DNA of 64,000 bases, from contig LR746264.1 of assembly GCA_902729315.2 (NCBI GenBank), positions 10,013,878 through 10,077,877 on the forward strand, read 5' to 3'. This stretch comes from Spirodela intermedia (taxonomy: Eukaryota; Streptophyta; Magnoliopsida; Alismatales; Araceae). The position numbers were made by a program, and so were the translations under genes. Under the pieces are notes generated by a model. The model saw only the letters and a list, made by a program, of their open reading frames with translations. It was not told the DNA's origin and ran no database searches. This document shows positions 24,431-36,136 of the stretch, piece by piece; positions within the stretch are counted from its first letter, which is position 1, and each line of letters starts with the position of its first letter.

Positions 24431-25445
24431 AATCAATCAATCACCCAGGCTGTATATCAATCCATTGCCGGAGGGAGGAGCAGCTGAGATCGTGGTGAAG
24501 AAAAAAAAAAAAGAAATCAAATAAGTTCGGTCTAGAGGGTCTTTTTCTTCCTTTCTCTCTCTACCTTTTTTACGGGAAATATCTAAAGACGTTGCTTGGT
24601 CTTGGCCTTTTGCTAGGGATATCTTCTGCTCCTCGGTCGGTCGCCTCTGAGGAAGGCTGCTGCCGCCATGACCTCTCTTGCAGAGAGAGGGAGAGGGCCG
24701 CCAGACGACAAAACATCTTCAAAATATTAAATAAAACTTGTCTGATTATTTTCCCAGCGTAGATCCTCGAGCTGACTCCTGGTCGGTGATGCCGGATTCT
24801 CGTGTTTCCGAGCCATCTCCAAGATCACAATCAGAACGATTCCCTTGAAAAAGTCCTCTGCTTTCGGTTTCCGAGCCCGCCGGGCCCTGCGTTGGCCGTA
24901 GCGGGCGTCGTCGCACGCGCGGAGAATCGTCCCGGCGGGGCCGCCGTTGGCCTGTCGCCGGTGACCGCATTCGGCAGGAAAGCTACCGGATTTACCCCTC
25001 GAGGAAGGATCAAATGAGGAACAGGCGGCAGGTAAATGTGAAAAGAGTCCCCCGTACGGCTCTGAGGGGGGTCCGTGGGCTACAGCGTCCTGGCCTTATT
25101 CTATGTGCCCAATGGCATTTGACTAATGCAAGAGGGGGCATTTGACCATCCGTTATTATTGATCATTCAGCCGTACAGAGCTTTCAAAGGCGCCGGATTG
25201 CGTCTGATGAGCGTGACTTTGAATTGATGGGTCTGGAATATTACACTTCCTGGCCCTTAAAAACGGGCCCGGAAATCAAGAATTAGAATAGTAAAAACTC
25301 GTACAAGTCCTAGATTTTACTCTCGGGAGGGCCCAGCGCTGCACTGCTTGTTACCTTTTTCTTCTTTCCTTCTTTCTTCTCATTCATGCAAAGTCGAGAT
25401 TTTTGCAAGATTCCAGAGAGTAACACCTGAGAATGGGGAATATAT
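24431..25445. other. 3' intergenic region between convergent genes
   Basis: It begins with the XB3-like 3' UTR (AATAAA at ~24,728 is a plausible poly(A) signal). The rest is moderately GC-rich without a recognisable gene or repeat. Confidence 0.5.
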
Positions 25446-28400
25446 TTACCTCGGGCTGCCATTCACACCATGCCGGTACTCCCCGATTCCAACCAAGTCC
25501 TGGTTAGAAGAAAAATTCCATGCTGATGAAGAAAAATCTCGAGAGATATGAAGGCAGTCATTCAGCCGGAGCAATAAAATTCGCTCGTACTTTGAGGATG
25601 GGAGGTTCCTGTGGGGCTGTTGTTTGGGTTGTGCGAGTTGGTGTGGATTCAAGCTAAGTTTCACAGTAATTCACTCAAAATATCCGACATGCGGAGAAAT
25701 TTAGTTCGTGGAACATGATTTTGCTCAAGAGAGAGGGAGGGTTTGGGGATCGAGCTCATAATAAGGGATCAAGATAGATTCAGAAATAAAGGATTTAGCT
25801 CATTCGGAGAGTAAAAGTTGGGAGCTTTAGAATGACATATTTGCTTTCCTTTTGTAGATCGGATATAAAGATGAACACAAGCAGAAGCTTGATATATTAT
25901 GTCGAGAAATGTAGAAAAAAAGGTTTTTTTTTTTTCACTACAAATAGAATCTATGCTTCTGCCAGAAAAAACGATGAAACCTACTACGAAGTCAAGAACA
26001 TCCTGGAAAAAGGGATTTGCCATAAATATATTGCTGATTCAAGGATAACTAAAAGCAGATTCAGAGAGAACAAGCCCGAAGATGCCAGACTTACCTGGCA
26101 TGCCTTATTCTTCGCTCTGGTTTCTGCAGTACTGGGTATATCATGGTTTGGCTTAGAAAATCTTTTTTCGCGGCGTTCGCATGAACCCCATCCGTCAGAG
26201 AATCTGCCACCACTGCTTGCGATGAGAAGGGCAATACAAATTAGAATAACTGAAAGATTATAAGAAAGTATTGCAAAAGTATGTTTGCTTAATGAGCAGT
26301 ACACGAGAAATAAAAATCTTGTACCGCATGAATGCACGGACCACAAATTCAGCTCGGACTACATTTCTGTTTTCATCAAATTCAATTGATTTATCTTTAA
26401 TCTCGAAAGATATGTTGAAGAAAAGAGCTATCTTCCTCCATCCTGTTGACACATACCAATTATACACTTTCACGAAATGCCCACTCAATATTTTAAGACA
26501 GAACGCTAGACTGACAAAATTACCTGATTTTTTGATGAAGGGATTCCCAGAAATTACTGTGTAATCACCTTTCTCTAGTATCTGCTCATTAAAATGCCAC
26601 AAAAAAACATGATTAAGGTTAAGAAACAGTCGAAAGGAAAAGGCGACAAAACGTGCAAGGATTCATGCGACATGCAATGCACATTGATAGAAAAATAAAG
26701 ACATTCCAATGACGGGTAACCCAACCCTCGTTATTCCATTCTTTTCGTTGCACATGGATGGACCTTTGACCAATACGGAATCCTCCGCTATTCCGATTCA
26801 TGTTTTGTATCTCTTCCATTAAATATGTAACTTGTGCTGTACATAACCTATAATTTATAAGTTATTTGTTCAAGTCTCAGGACCTTGGATGGCATTGATA
26901 CAGGAAACTTCATCACACTGCATGAAAAAAAACGTTAGATAATGTCGTGGCATTGTTCTCTTCAACAAATGAGCAAGGGATAAGCAAGCCATTTATAGAG
27001 AGGCGCAGCAGATTGGAAATGAAAGTAGTACAAAAGGAACGGAATGCTTCCTTTGGCCAGGGGAAATATTGCAGAGGATATGGTCTGAACAAAAGCCAAA
27101 TCCCATTCATAGGAAGCAAAGTGGGGAACTGGAGAAGAGAATAAAGTCGTCTCTATTTCATAACAAAACTCTGCATAGTTTCCTTCACTGAAATCGATTT
27201 TTTGATTTCTTTCAAAAAAAAAAACTACTAAGAAGTAAACACCTGGGAAATCCTGTATAAGGTCGTCAGAGATTGGCGTAGATTTACAGCGCCAGAATGG
27301 ATAGCCAACAGATCAGCAATGCCACGCCATCAGGAGCTAAGAAAGGCCTATTTCCAAGCCATATCCCCAGTTCAATTCTTATTTGGTAGCTTCTATAGGC
27401 TTTAATTCAAAGAACACACTCTACCACCAAGATTCTAACCCATTCAGCAGATGTCAACTTTCTCCACTCTGCACTCACTCTCGCAGAGGAAGCACCGAAA
27501 AAATATATTTTCCCCATTTTCACCACACAATTTCTCCATTTACTGCTGAATTGGATTAAATATCGAGATGTGGAAATACTGATTTGTGATGTTAGAGATA
27601 ACGTGATAAAAAAACACTAAGTCTGTCTAATAATGAGCCTTCTCAAAATAACTTCTTGAGTATAGTTGGTTCGTGAAGTGATTAAAATAGCAGCTCCCAT
27701 CACGACCTGCTTTCCAACTCGTTGCTAACACTACAAGCTACGGTTATTCTATATGCTTTGAATCGGCTTCCAAGTGTTGTCAAGGAAAAATCAACTAGCA
27801 CCTCAAAAGTCAACACTCAGCAAAGTCACGAAGCTAGGTGATGATAGCGTCACTCAGGAGGTCAGGATTGCAATCCACTAGTCTTTCAGTGAAACTTCTA
27901 GGATAACACTGTCGTCTGATGCGGAGAACAAAGTTCTTCATTTATTAGTTTGTAATGATCTCTCCGGCAAAATAACTACCCATACGAATAAGGTGGGGAA
28001 AAAGGGCCAACAACCGCCAGAAACAATTGACGAGAACAGAAAGAAAAAGAAGAGTAGTATGTAAACAAAAACACTCACCGACATGGCAGCATTCTGGTAC
28101 TGCTTGAACAAGGTCACAGAAGGGAACCTCCCAGATAAGCCGTGGTTCAGATTCTCCGCGTCCTCAACTTGACAAAAATCCAGTCGCGCGGCTTCCAACA
28201 TCGGGTTAACACCTTGGATTGAGAGTCTTCCCTTGTCTGAGGATGGCGACGGCGAAGATACCGTCGGTGACTCTGATGGATGCCTGACATAGACCATCTG
28301 ATCACCTCTGTACGACCTATGGTCGACGAAGCGCGCCATCTTGGCGGGGCGGTGGTGGTTCCACTGCTCTTCCTGCACAACCTCCCCATCCGGAGGAGCG

Positions 28401-28642
28401 CGAACTTCTTCCACCTTAACCCGCTGGAAACTAGGGTTTCTGGGGACGAGTTTCCCCGAACGTCCGGCAGCTAAATTGGGAACAGTGCTGACGTTGGGGG
28501 AGCCGTTCTGGAGGGAGAGAAGCGGCTTCCTGGCTCTGGAAGACGACCGAGAAGCAGCAGCAGAGTCGATCACGGCCCATAGCTCTGCGTCGTCAAGATC
28601 TCTGTCATCAACCAGGTGGATCGACGGCGGCGCTAACGCCAT
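25446..28642 (-). CDS. Conserved plant protein of unknown function
   Basis: Five minus-strand exons: 28,642-28,079, 26,581-26,524, 26,442-26,325, 26,212-26,095 and 25,499-25,446. All are GT-AG and in frame, giving about 303 residues. An alternative acceptor 3 nt earlier at exon 4 (start 26,215) would add one residue. Residues 1-188 are polar and probably disordered, with an acidic start (DDRDLDDAELWAVID) and a Ser/Pro-rich centre. Residues 189-303 look like a folded domain: KGDYTVISGNPFIKKSGWRK, then IEFDENRNVVRAEFVVRA, GRFSDGWGSCERREKR, PSTAETRAKNKACQDL and a final VGIGEYR. I do not recognise a named family. The tail pattern (TAETRAKNKACQDL.GIGE) recalls helices seen in some phage and bacterial single-strand-annealing-type proteins, which is only a lead. 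The ATG at 28,765 would add 41 residues that look like leader sequence, so I prefer 28,642. It is head to head with ECR. Confidence 0.8.
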
Positions 28643-29152
28643 GCGATAATCCCTCCCAAAAGTTCCCGGAGATCCCGAGCCGACACCGCACTCGGCTCCC
28701 CCAGACGACTCCCGGAGACTCCCGCTCTCCGCTATTTCAAATGGCCGAAACTTGGGAGGAGCCATCTACGCCTATATGGGCTATTTATGATAGCCCATTG
28801 AGCCGACCCTGTCGTTCACGAGCATTCCTCTTTTAACAGGCCCAAAATATTTTAAATAAGTCGGCCCACTAAAATTGAGTAGTTATCGGCCCGTTTAATT
28901 CGAAAGGAAAGAGGTGCTGTAAACTCTTAACTAATCGCCATCGTCATCAACATCACTGCCAGTCGTTTACTGCCGTCCCCTCGTCTTCCTCTGCTCCTCC
29001 GCCGCCCTGGGCTCGGAGTAGGACTCGCGGGGAACTGGGGGGCGAGTCGGATGCGCTCTGCGGCACGACCGTTGGTTGGAAGAGGGAGGGAACGGCGCCG
29101 GCCGACTTACTGAGGATTCCCGATTGGAGGAGGAGCAACCGTCGTGGGGAAG
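28643..29152. promoter_or_regulatory. Shared divergent promoter region
   Basis: About 510 bp separate the start codons of the unknown-function gene (-) and ECR (+). The whole interval must hold both 5' UTRs and both core promoters, so a bidirectional promoter is likely. TGGGCC/GGCCCA-like motifs occur (for example 28,838-28,846 and 28,861-28,866), as in promoters of plant housekeeping genes. Confidence 0.5.
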
Positions 29153-32100
29153 ATGAAGGTGACCATCGTCTCCCGCAGTGGCCGGGAAGTAGTCAAGGGA
29201 GGGATCGTGATCAATGACTCGGTATCAGCTCGCCCAACTCATTTTTCTCTTTTGGCCCTTTCTCTCGCTCTTAGTTTTTTTCTTTAAAGCGTAGGTTTTT
29301 GGGCGGGGATTCATGAGGTCTCTAATCTATGAGGGCAGTCTTAGGTTTCTGATACCCAGAGTGTGCATCCCCTCTCTAGTGTCTCTTCTCGTTGTCTGGG
29401 TAGCAGAGCCGTGGAATGCTCCAGACAGAGAGTGGTATAATAATACAAGCAGTGACCCAGAGCCGGTTTTTTTTCTTCTGCAGGCCTTGGTGAGCGATCT
29501 TCAGAAAGAGATCCACGCTCGAGGTTTGCCTCCGCATTCCTCTGATCCCTTGGTTTCAGGAAATGGGAGTCTTCTTTTTGCTGAAAATTTCTTTTATGTT
29601 CGCCTTACCATGATGACCACCTTGGAAGTTCTCTTTCCTTTGTGGGATAAATTCCATGCTCTCCTAGCAGTTCATTTCGAACGTTTCCCCAATGAGATAA
29701 TGATTATCTTAACAACATGAACAAAATATTTCCGTCATCATTGTCGCTGCCTATGTTTTCGACAAGATATGATCCAAAGGTTGTGAGGAAACAGTTCGTA
29801 AGATTCAAGGCTGATATATCGATCATAATTGAGTTTTGGATGCTATTAATTGGATAAACTCATGGTAAGATGGGTAAAAAATGGCCGGTGAGGAGTGATA
29901 CATTTCATCCAGATGGGGGATAAGACCAAGATCTCCTTGGAACCCACCTATGACTATCTTTGAATATCTTCTACGGTATCTGCGTCTCTCAAGTTGAAGA
30001 CTTAGTGATATTGGTACGTAGTCGTCCTTCTGAGCAAGCTGAAGGTTCACATAACCATTCGAAACAAGGAAAGTCGGAGTATCATGAAAAACAAAAAAAT
30101 CATAATTTTGTCAAATTTGAGTAATTCTGTCGCACCTAGTCTTAGAGACGGCTAAAACTTTGGATTGTGGTTAGATCGATTTTGGGGAAGGGAGTTAAGT
30201 TCAGTATATTTTATTTCTATTGATTGATGCATCATTTTTATTTAGTGAATTTGAATTTGAGTTCATCCGTCAAAAATCGTAAAAGTTAACTTAATATCGT
30301 GAAATTACAGAATTTTCTTTTTTAGTTAAGCAGATGTGACGTTGCATTCACTACAGGTGTGCAATTATTTTTAACTGTACGCTGTGCTCAATTGCCTATT
30401 GTAGAGAAACTCTTTTAAACTGTAGATTTGATGCTTGTTATGCGGAGGTGGCAAGAAGTTCTGAAGTCTCCCCAGTGCTTGGGTTTACTTCACGCTCCAT
30501 TGCCTGTCCCTTTGAGGGTGGTTTGATCCAGTAACTCCATGAAGTAAACTCATGTGTTCGGGGTTGACTATGTGGTTCATTCTTATTCTTCTGACTACTA
30601 ATCAATTTCGTGATATATTATTTCTGTGATTGGCTGGTATATGACATAAAGTTTTTTGGGTTGGTGGTTTGAAAAATCATGAATTTTTAGTGAAAGGATA
30701 AAAATCTGCACAAATAATGAGAGTAGATTCCACTGCACACGGGCTACTCTGCAGAAACTGGGAATATATGTTATCAAAGTCCCTCTCATTGTCTATTAGC
30801 CGTTGGATTCAAGTAGAATTCATGTATAAGTCTCTATGATCGGCCTTAACCGTCATTTTCCAGTGCCAAGTCATAAATATCTTAAAGATTGAATAACTCT
30901 GTGAAATCTCTTGAAATAACTCCGTAATGATTGTCAAGTCACTATTTTTTTATCTTAAAGACTATATTTCAGTGCTGATTTAGGATCTGTGTTATTTATT
31001 AAAATAAAGTTCGGCTCAATCCTTTTTCTATATAAAAGGATTTGAAAGAAGAGGTGACCGATAATTAACAGTGAATGTGTGCCAAAATATGGGTGAAATA
31101 TCAATCTGAGAAAGATGAGAAAGCTTGGCTTTAGTCATTGTAACAAAAGTAGGGTTCTAATTGCTGCCATTTTAATTCTTTTTATTCTACAGTGAAAAAG
31201 TACTACCCTTCTAGACAGCGTCTTACATTGCCCCTGGCAACTGGATCCCGGGAAAGGCCTTCTGTCCTCAATCCGAAGAAGTGTATCAAGGAATATGCTG
31301 AAGGAAATGCAGAGGATTTAACTGTGGTGTTTAAAGACTTGGGCCCGCAGGTTTCCTACAGTACGCTGTTCTTCTGGGAATACTTGGGACCTCTGATCAT
31401 CTACCCGATCTTCTACTACTTCCCTGTGTACAAGTTCTTTGGGTACGAGGATGAGCGCAGCATCCGCCCGGTCCAGACGTATGCCGTGTACTACTGGTGC
31501 TTCCACTACTTCAAGCGGATCATGGAGACATTCTTTGTTCACCGGTTCAGCCATGCAACGTCGCCTTTGTCCAATGTGTTCAGGAATTGTTGCTATTACT
31601 GGTCATTTGGGTCATACATAGCGTATTATGTGAACCATCCTCTGTATACGCCTGTGTGTGACCTGCAGGTTAAGATTGGCTTTGGATTCGGCTTGCTCTG
31701 CCAGGTTTCAAACCTCTACTGCCATATTCTCCTGAGGAGGTTAAGGAGCCCCGACAGCAGTGGAGGGTATCAGATTCCTTCGGGGTTCCTGTTCAACATT
31801 GTGACCTGTGCCAATTACACTACAGAAATTTATCAGTGGCTTGGGTTCAATATCGCCACCCAGACTGTCGCAGGTTACTCTTTTCTGGTGGTGGCGGCTC
31901 TTATTATGACCAACTGGGCCTTGGCCAAGCACCGCCGCTTGAAGAAGGTCAGTTGCTCTTCTCTTCATTTTCTTGAAAATAATTGATATCTGTATCCTTA
32001 ATCCCTTGATGGCGTGCGGATAAGATTCTCCGGTTCATAGCTGCCGAAATGCATTGCATTTAACAAGGCCCCATTATCCTTATTACTCCAAAACCAGCTG

Positions 32101-32331
32101 GAATCAGTGGATTACCGATTTTTTTTTAATCACATCTATTTATGAAATTCTCAAATATGGGACTTAAATCTAGTTGTCACTTGCTTATGATAATCACGAG
32201 TTTATTTGTATAATAATCAGTATCGGACACTTCTCAACAACTCCCCATCTTCCTTGGTGCAGCTGTTTGATGGAAAAGAAGGCAGACCCAAGTATCCACG
32301 AAGATGGGTGATTCTCCCACCGTTCATCTGA
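29153..32331 (+). CDS. ECR: Very-long-chain enoyl-CoA reductase
   Basis: Four exons: 29,153-29,221, 29,484-29,523, 31,193-31,947 and 32,263-32,331. They give exactly 310 residues, the length of Arabidopsis ECR (CER10). Residues 1-80 form the ubiquitin-like N-terminal domain ([29 protein letters not shown]). The rest is the multi-spanning steroid-5-alpha-reductase-type domain with the family signature [19 protein letters not shown], then [14 protein letters not shown] and [19 protein letters not shown]. The protein ends in [12 protein letters not shown]. The enzyme performs the last step of fatty-acid elongation in the ER, reducing trans-2-enoyl-CoA with NADPH to make very-long-chain acyl-CoAs for waxes, sphingolipids and storage lipids. 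Intron 2 is long (1.67 kb). Part of this gene is copied at 37,985-38,951. Confidence 0.96.
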
Positions 32332-32951
32332 ACGCTGGGTGAGAAAAAGGCTCAGATAAACACTGAGGAACCTGAATCTATGACTCTGAGAGATCGATGC
32401 GGCCAGTTGGTTTCTCCTCAGCTGTTTGTTCTCATTTCCTGTTGTTATAGGTGTTTATGTCGATGGAATGACTTGGGAGGCTGCATTTCTGCTTCTGCAG
32501 CCGCTGTCACCTTGATCGAGGTTGTGGTGGCCCTTAAGCTTCGAGGCCCTTCTTCCCTGTGGAGGGTTAAGCTCATGTACCTGTAATTTCGACCATAGTT
32601 TTCAGCAATATTAATCAACTTGGCCCGCGGGCACTCGACTATATATTTCGACCATTCTAATGTGCCAAGTTGCTTCTACGTCTTCGCTTCAAGTTTCAAC
32701 TTTGGTCCCTTCTCTTCCCCGCCTACCCACCCCGGTGATTCCGGCGTCCACCCCCACAACGAAGCGAAGACGGGGAAGCAATTGAAACGAGAAGTCGCCT
32801 TCCGTGTAGGCGTGGTTGACTTTGATTGCATCTAAAAAGTGGAATGTTCAAAGAAGAGACGCGCTGGAGTCAACCGACACGGGGCCATCAAGATTACCCT
32901 CAAGACAAAGAGAAGAGATCGATTCATATCCACTTAAATCTAAATGAGAAT
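32292..32951 (+). repeat. ECR 3'-end segment, duplicated without visible change
   Basis: It contains the last 40 nt of the ECR coding sequence and its 3' flank. It is identical by eye over all compared lines to 38,292-38,951, at a spacing of exactly 6,000 bp. Identity starts and stops abruptly at both ends. Confidence 0.9.
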
Positions 32952-33468
32952 TCCTATTATAAAAGTTACAATCGAATGAAAGCGCAAGGGACTAACTTAG
33001 CCAATGACCATCAGACGAAGAAACACAGTTGTGGAGGAGCAAAAGGTCAAACTCTTATAACAATATTATTTTAAAGTTTCTAATTGACGAATTGCTATAG
33101 CGCAGCTGGCAAGGGTGGACTTTTCACCAATCGGGAGCAGCGAACGAGTTGGAATCCCCCCATCCGGTCTTCTTTCGCGAAGTCAACGCGAGCCGGCCAG
33201 CACAACTGTGGGTGAGCCTACCCTTATTGGGTATCGGGCTTCTTTCATCGCGTCGACAATCTAATGGATGAGTAAACCATATGAATTCTAGGAACTTATG
33301 CAAATCGAACTATCCAACTTCAATAAAGTTACTAGTCCCAAAATATCAAATTAAACAGAAATAAGTCGGAGAAGATTGTATTATAAGCACAATGCATGGA
33401 TGAACGGTGTTCTTGAATGACTTCCATCACCGGGGGACATTAAACGATGAAACGATGATATATGCTTT
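32952..33468. repeat. WAK 3' flank (WAK1 copy)
   Basis: From ~33,055 the sequence is similar to 39,060-39,530 and, from ~33,245, to 45,140-45,400. All share the motif GTAAACCATATGAATT and the GGGGGACATTAAAC block just before the WAK stop. No gene is seen here. Confidence 0.65.
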
Positions 33469-35884
33469 TCAGACAATCTTTGCGGTATAATAGGCCGTCG
33501 AATAGTCTTCCCTAAGTGAGCTCTCCTCCTCCGAGATGCCGCCTCTCGCCGACGCGTGTGAAGCGGGCGCTGAACGATCCGGAGGTGCCGCTGCCCAAGG
33601 GTGCGAAGGAGACACCCGCAGCCGCTCCAGGTCCGCCGCCACTTCCTTCATGGTCGGCCGCTCCTCTCCCCTTAGGCTCAGGCACCTCTCTGTCACCCTC
33701 GCCACCGCTTCGAGCTGCTCCCTGCTTGCCTCCTTGCGGATGCGAGGCTCCAGTATGTTGAACAGCTGATTGCGTCTCACGGCGTGGAGGAAATAAATGG
33801 CCAGGTTCTGCTCTTCATTGGACCTCGTCTGAGACAGAGGCTTTTCACCCGTCAGGAGCTCCGCCAGAACTACCCCGAAGCTGTAGACGTCGCTCTTCTC
33901 CGTCAGCAGTCCCGTCTGGAAGTACTCCGGGTCCAGGTACCCCATCGTCCCCTGCACCAAAGTGGTGACCTGGCCCCTCCCCAGAGGGATCAGCCTGGAC
34001 GCCCCGAAGTCCGACACTTTGGCGGTGTAGTCGTCGTCGAGGAGAATGTTGGCCGTCTTCACATCACGGTGGACGATGGGCCAGGTCGTCGCAGAATGGA
34101 GATAGGCCAGAGCGCCGGCGGTCTCTGCCGCGATCCGCAGGCGGATCTCCCAGGAGAGGGTAGAGACATGATCGTCCCCGTGAAGGTGGTGGGTGAGGGT
34201 TCCGTTGGGGACGTATTCGTAGACCAGAAGAGGGACTTGGGTCTCCAAGCAGCAGCCCAGAATCTTGACGACGTTCCGGTGGATGACCTGGGAGAGGACG
34301 ACCACCTCGTTGATGAACTGCTCCACTTGGGTCTCGTCCACTACCTTGGACTTCTTAATGGCAACCATTTTCTTGTCCGGAAGGATCCCTTTGTAAACAG
34401 TGCCGTAGCCTCCCTTTCCCAGGATCCGGCTCTGGCTGTAGTTGTCGGTGGCCCTCTCCAACTCCTTAGCGCTGAAGATCGTCGCTCTCTCGGCTGCGCT
34501 TCCATGGGACGAGATCCGCTGCTGCAGCATGAGGCCCCCGTTTTGTTTGAAGAAGTTCTCTCTCAGTAGAATCATTCTCCTCTTCTTGAGTGCCCAGTAT
34601 CCCCACGAAGCGATCGCGATTAAGAATGCAGAGCCCAGGCCGATGCCTGCATCATGGTCAGGATGAAGTTCAGGATCACGATTACCGTTCGAAAATCAAG
34701 TATGTTGTCGCCAACGTCGACTTGTGAGGTGCTAACCGAGAACAATCTGAACCAGAGGCAACTTCCTGGAGTGGATGCACCCGGTTCCTGACTTCTTGCC
34801 GTTGCCCGTGGTTCCTCTGGGGCAAGAGCAGGCGTAATCACCTGGGTAATTTGTGCATATATGCGAGCACGGGTTGGTGGAGGGATCCGCGCACTCGTCG
34901 ATATCTGCGGGAAATGTAGAGAAATAGAATCAAATGATCCACGAAGAACAGCTAAGCGGCTCGGTCTTGATTCCACCATTTCCCTGCCCCGGAGTGCCCT
35001 CTCTTCTTTGATCGTCTACCTTGACACCCATTCGGGAGATAGGGGTTCTCCTGGTAGCCGTTGTTGCAGCGGCAGCCGTAGCCGTGGCTGTTGGGGGCGT
35101 TGAAGCAGTAGCTGTTAGAGCCACAGGCGTAGTTCGACGATTGCGCCGCCACATCGCATGGCTGGCTTCCGATGGCCCAGTCGAGCACCACCGGGACCGT
35201 ACTCTTCCTCGCGAAGTTGTACAGATCCGTCAATTGGAAGGCAAAGCTGTCCTGGTCCACCAGGAAGGCATAGCTACAGGGGCTGACGTTGAAAGTGACC
35301 GTGTGGTTCCTCAGAGTCTGTAGTACGGTACCCAGCTGCTGGAGCCCCCTAGGTATGGAGGTCTGGCAGCACCCGATGCCTTCACAGGTCCCGTTGTTGA
35401 TGGTGGAAGGGTCGTTGCAGAAGGACACACACCCACTGCTGTAATCGTATATGTTACTTCCCTGGAAGTTGAGTGCGACGGTGTCACAGCCGAGGGCGGT
35501 GAACTTGTTCCGGCTGTAGGACAAGGTGTAGGGCGTCCCGGTAACGTCGACGGAGGTCTGCTCCACATTCGGGCCGAGATTGAAAGGCTTGTAACAGTTC
35601 CTAGCTATGGGTGCCTCCACCACGAGGTCGGCGTCCCTTATCTCCGATACGGCCATGTTATTGCTCAGGAAAAGCTTTGGCGGGCTGTGGGAGTTGTTGC
35701 ATGTCATTCTGAATCCCCGTCTGTAGCAGTCCGATGCGATGCCGAACGGGTAGGGGACGGTGATATTGCCGCATCGGTCCGGGCATCCCGGTAGTGCTCC
35801 GCCGACGGTGGCTGCCTCCGTCGGTTGCATTGCCATTGCTGCAACGAGGAAGAGGTGTAGAAGGAAGCTCCAAAGCGGGAACAT
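33469..35884 (-). CDS. WAK1: wall-associated receptor kinase-like
   Basis: Three exons: 35,884-35,020, 34,904-34,737 and 34,646-33,469 (865+168+1,178 nt), giving 736 residues with intact frame. In order: signal peptide ([17 protein letters not shown]), GUB_WAK_bind galacturonan-binding-type domain starting [17 protein letters not shown], a Cys-rich central region, an EGF-like repeat (YACGSNSYC), a calcium-binding EGF repeat coded by exon 2 (DIDECADP), one membrane span ([19 protein letters not shown]), and a Ser/Thr kinase ([45 protein letters not shown]) from about residue 415. All catalytic residues are present (RD kinase). WAKs link wall pectin to intracellular signalling. The ligand here is unknown. 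The reading frame stays open 84 codons upstream of the chosen ATG, but the signal peptide marks the start. Confidence 0.93.
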
Positions 35885-36136
35885 GGTGGGTGTTCTCTCA
35901 TGTTCTCTCATCTCACCCTCTGCCTTTATTTTCTCTCCGTCCAAAATCAAGCGCATCATCTCTTCTTGTGCCGTTGACTTGGAAATCATGTTAGGTTTGT
36001 CGACTTTTGCATTGATAGCATCCTGTCCCCACTCATTTTGCAAAGTCCAACAGCTAGGCCCCTCATAGAAAATTCTTGGTGTGACCACGGCCATAGCTGA
36101 CCTTGAGGCGCGTACATCTCCCATTATTTTGTCCAT
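35885..36136 (-). other. WAK1 5' leader, in frame with the gene
   Basis: This leader is open in frame from an ATG at 36,136. It is similar to the leaders of WAK2 (47,855-48,170) and WAK3 (55,046-55,360), which are not open in the same frame over their full length. It is therefore treated as 5' UTR. Confidence 0.5.

Noticed and set aside
26258-26602. 114-residue minus-strand frame as an independent gene
   Set aside because: It is a read-through of exons 2 and 3 of the unknown-function gene with the short intron between them.
32380-32835. Two small frames (68 and 71 codons) after ECR, repeated at 38,380-38,835
   Set aside because: Their conservation is explained by the identical DNA duplication, not by selection on protein; they lie in the ECR 3' flank.
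33784-34569. 261-residue plus-strand open frame opposite the WAK1 kinase exon
   Set aside because: It is the antisense of the kinase domain; long antisense frames are common in GC-rich kinase exons, and similar ones occur opposite WAK2 and WAK3.
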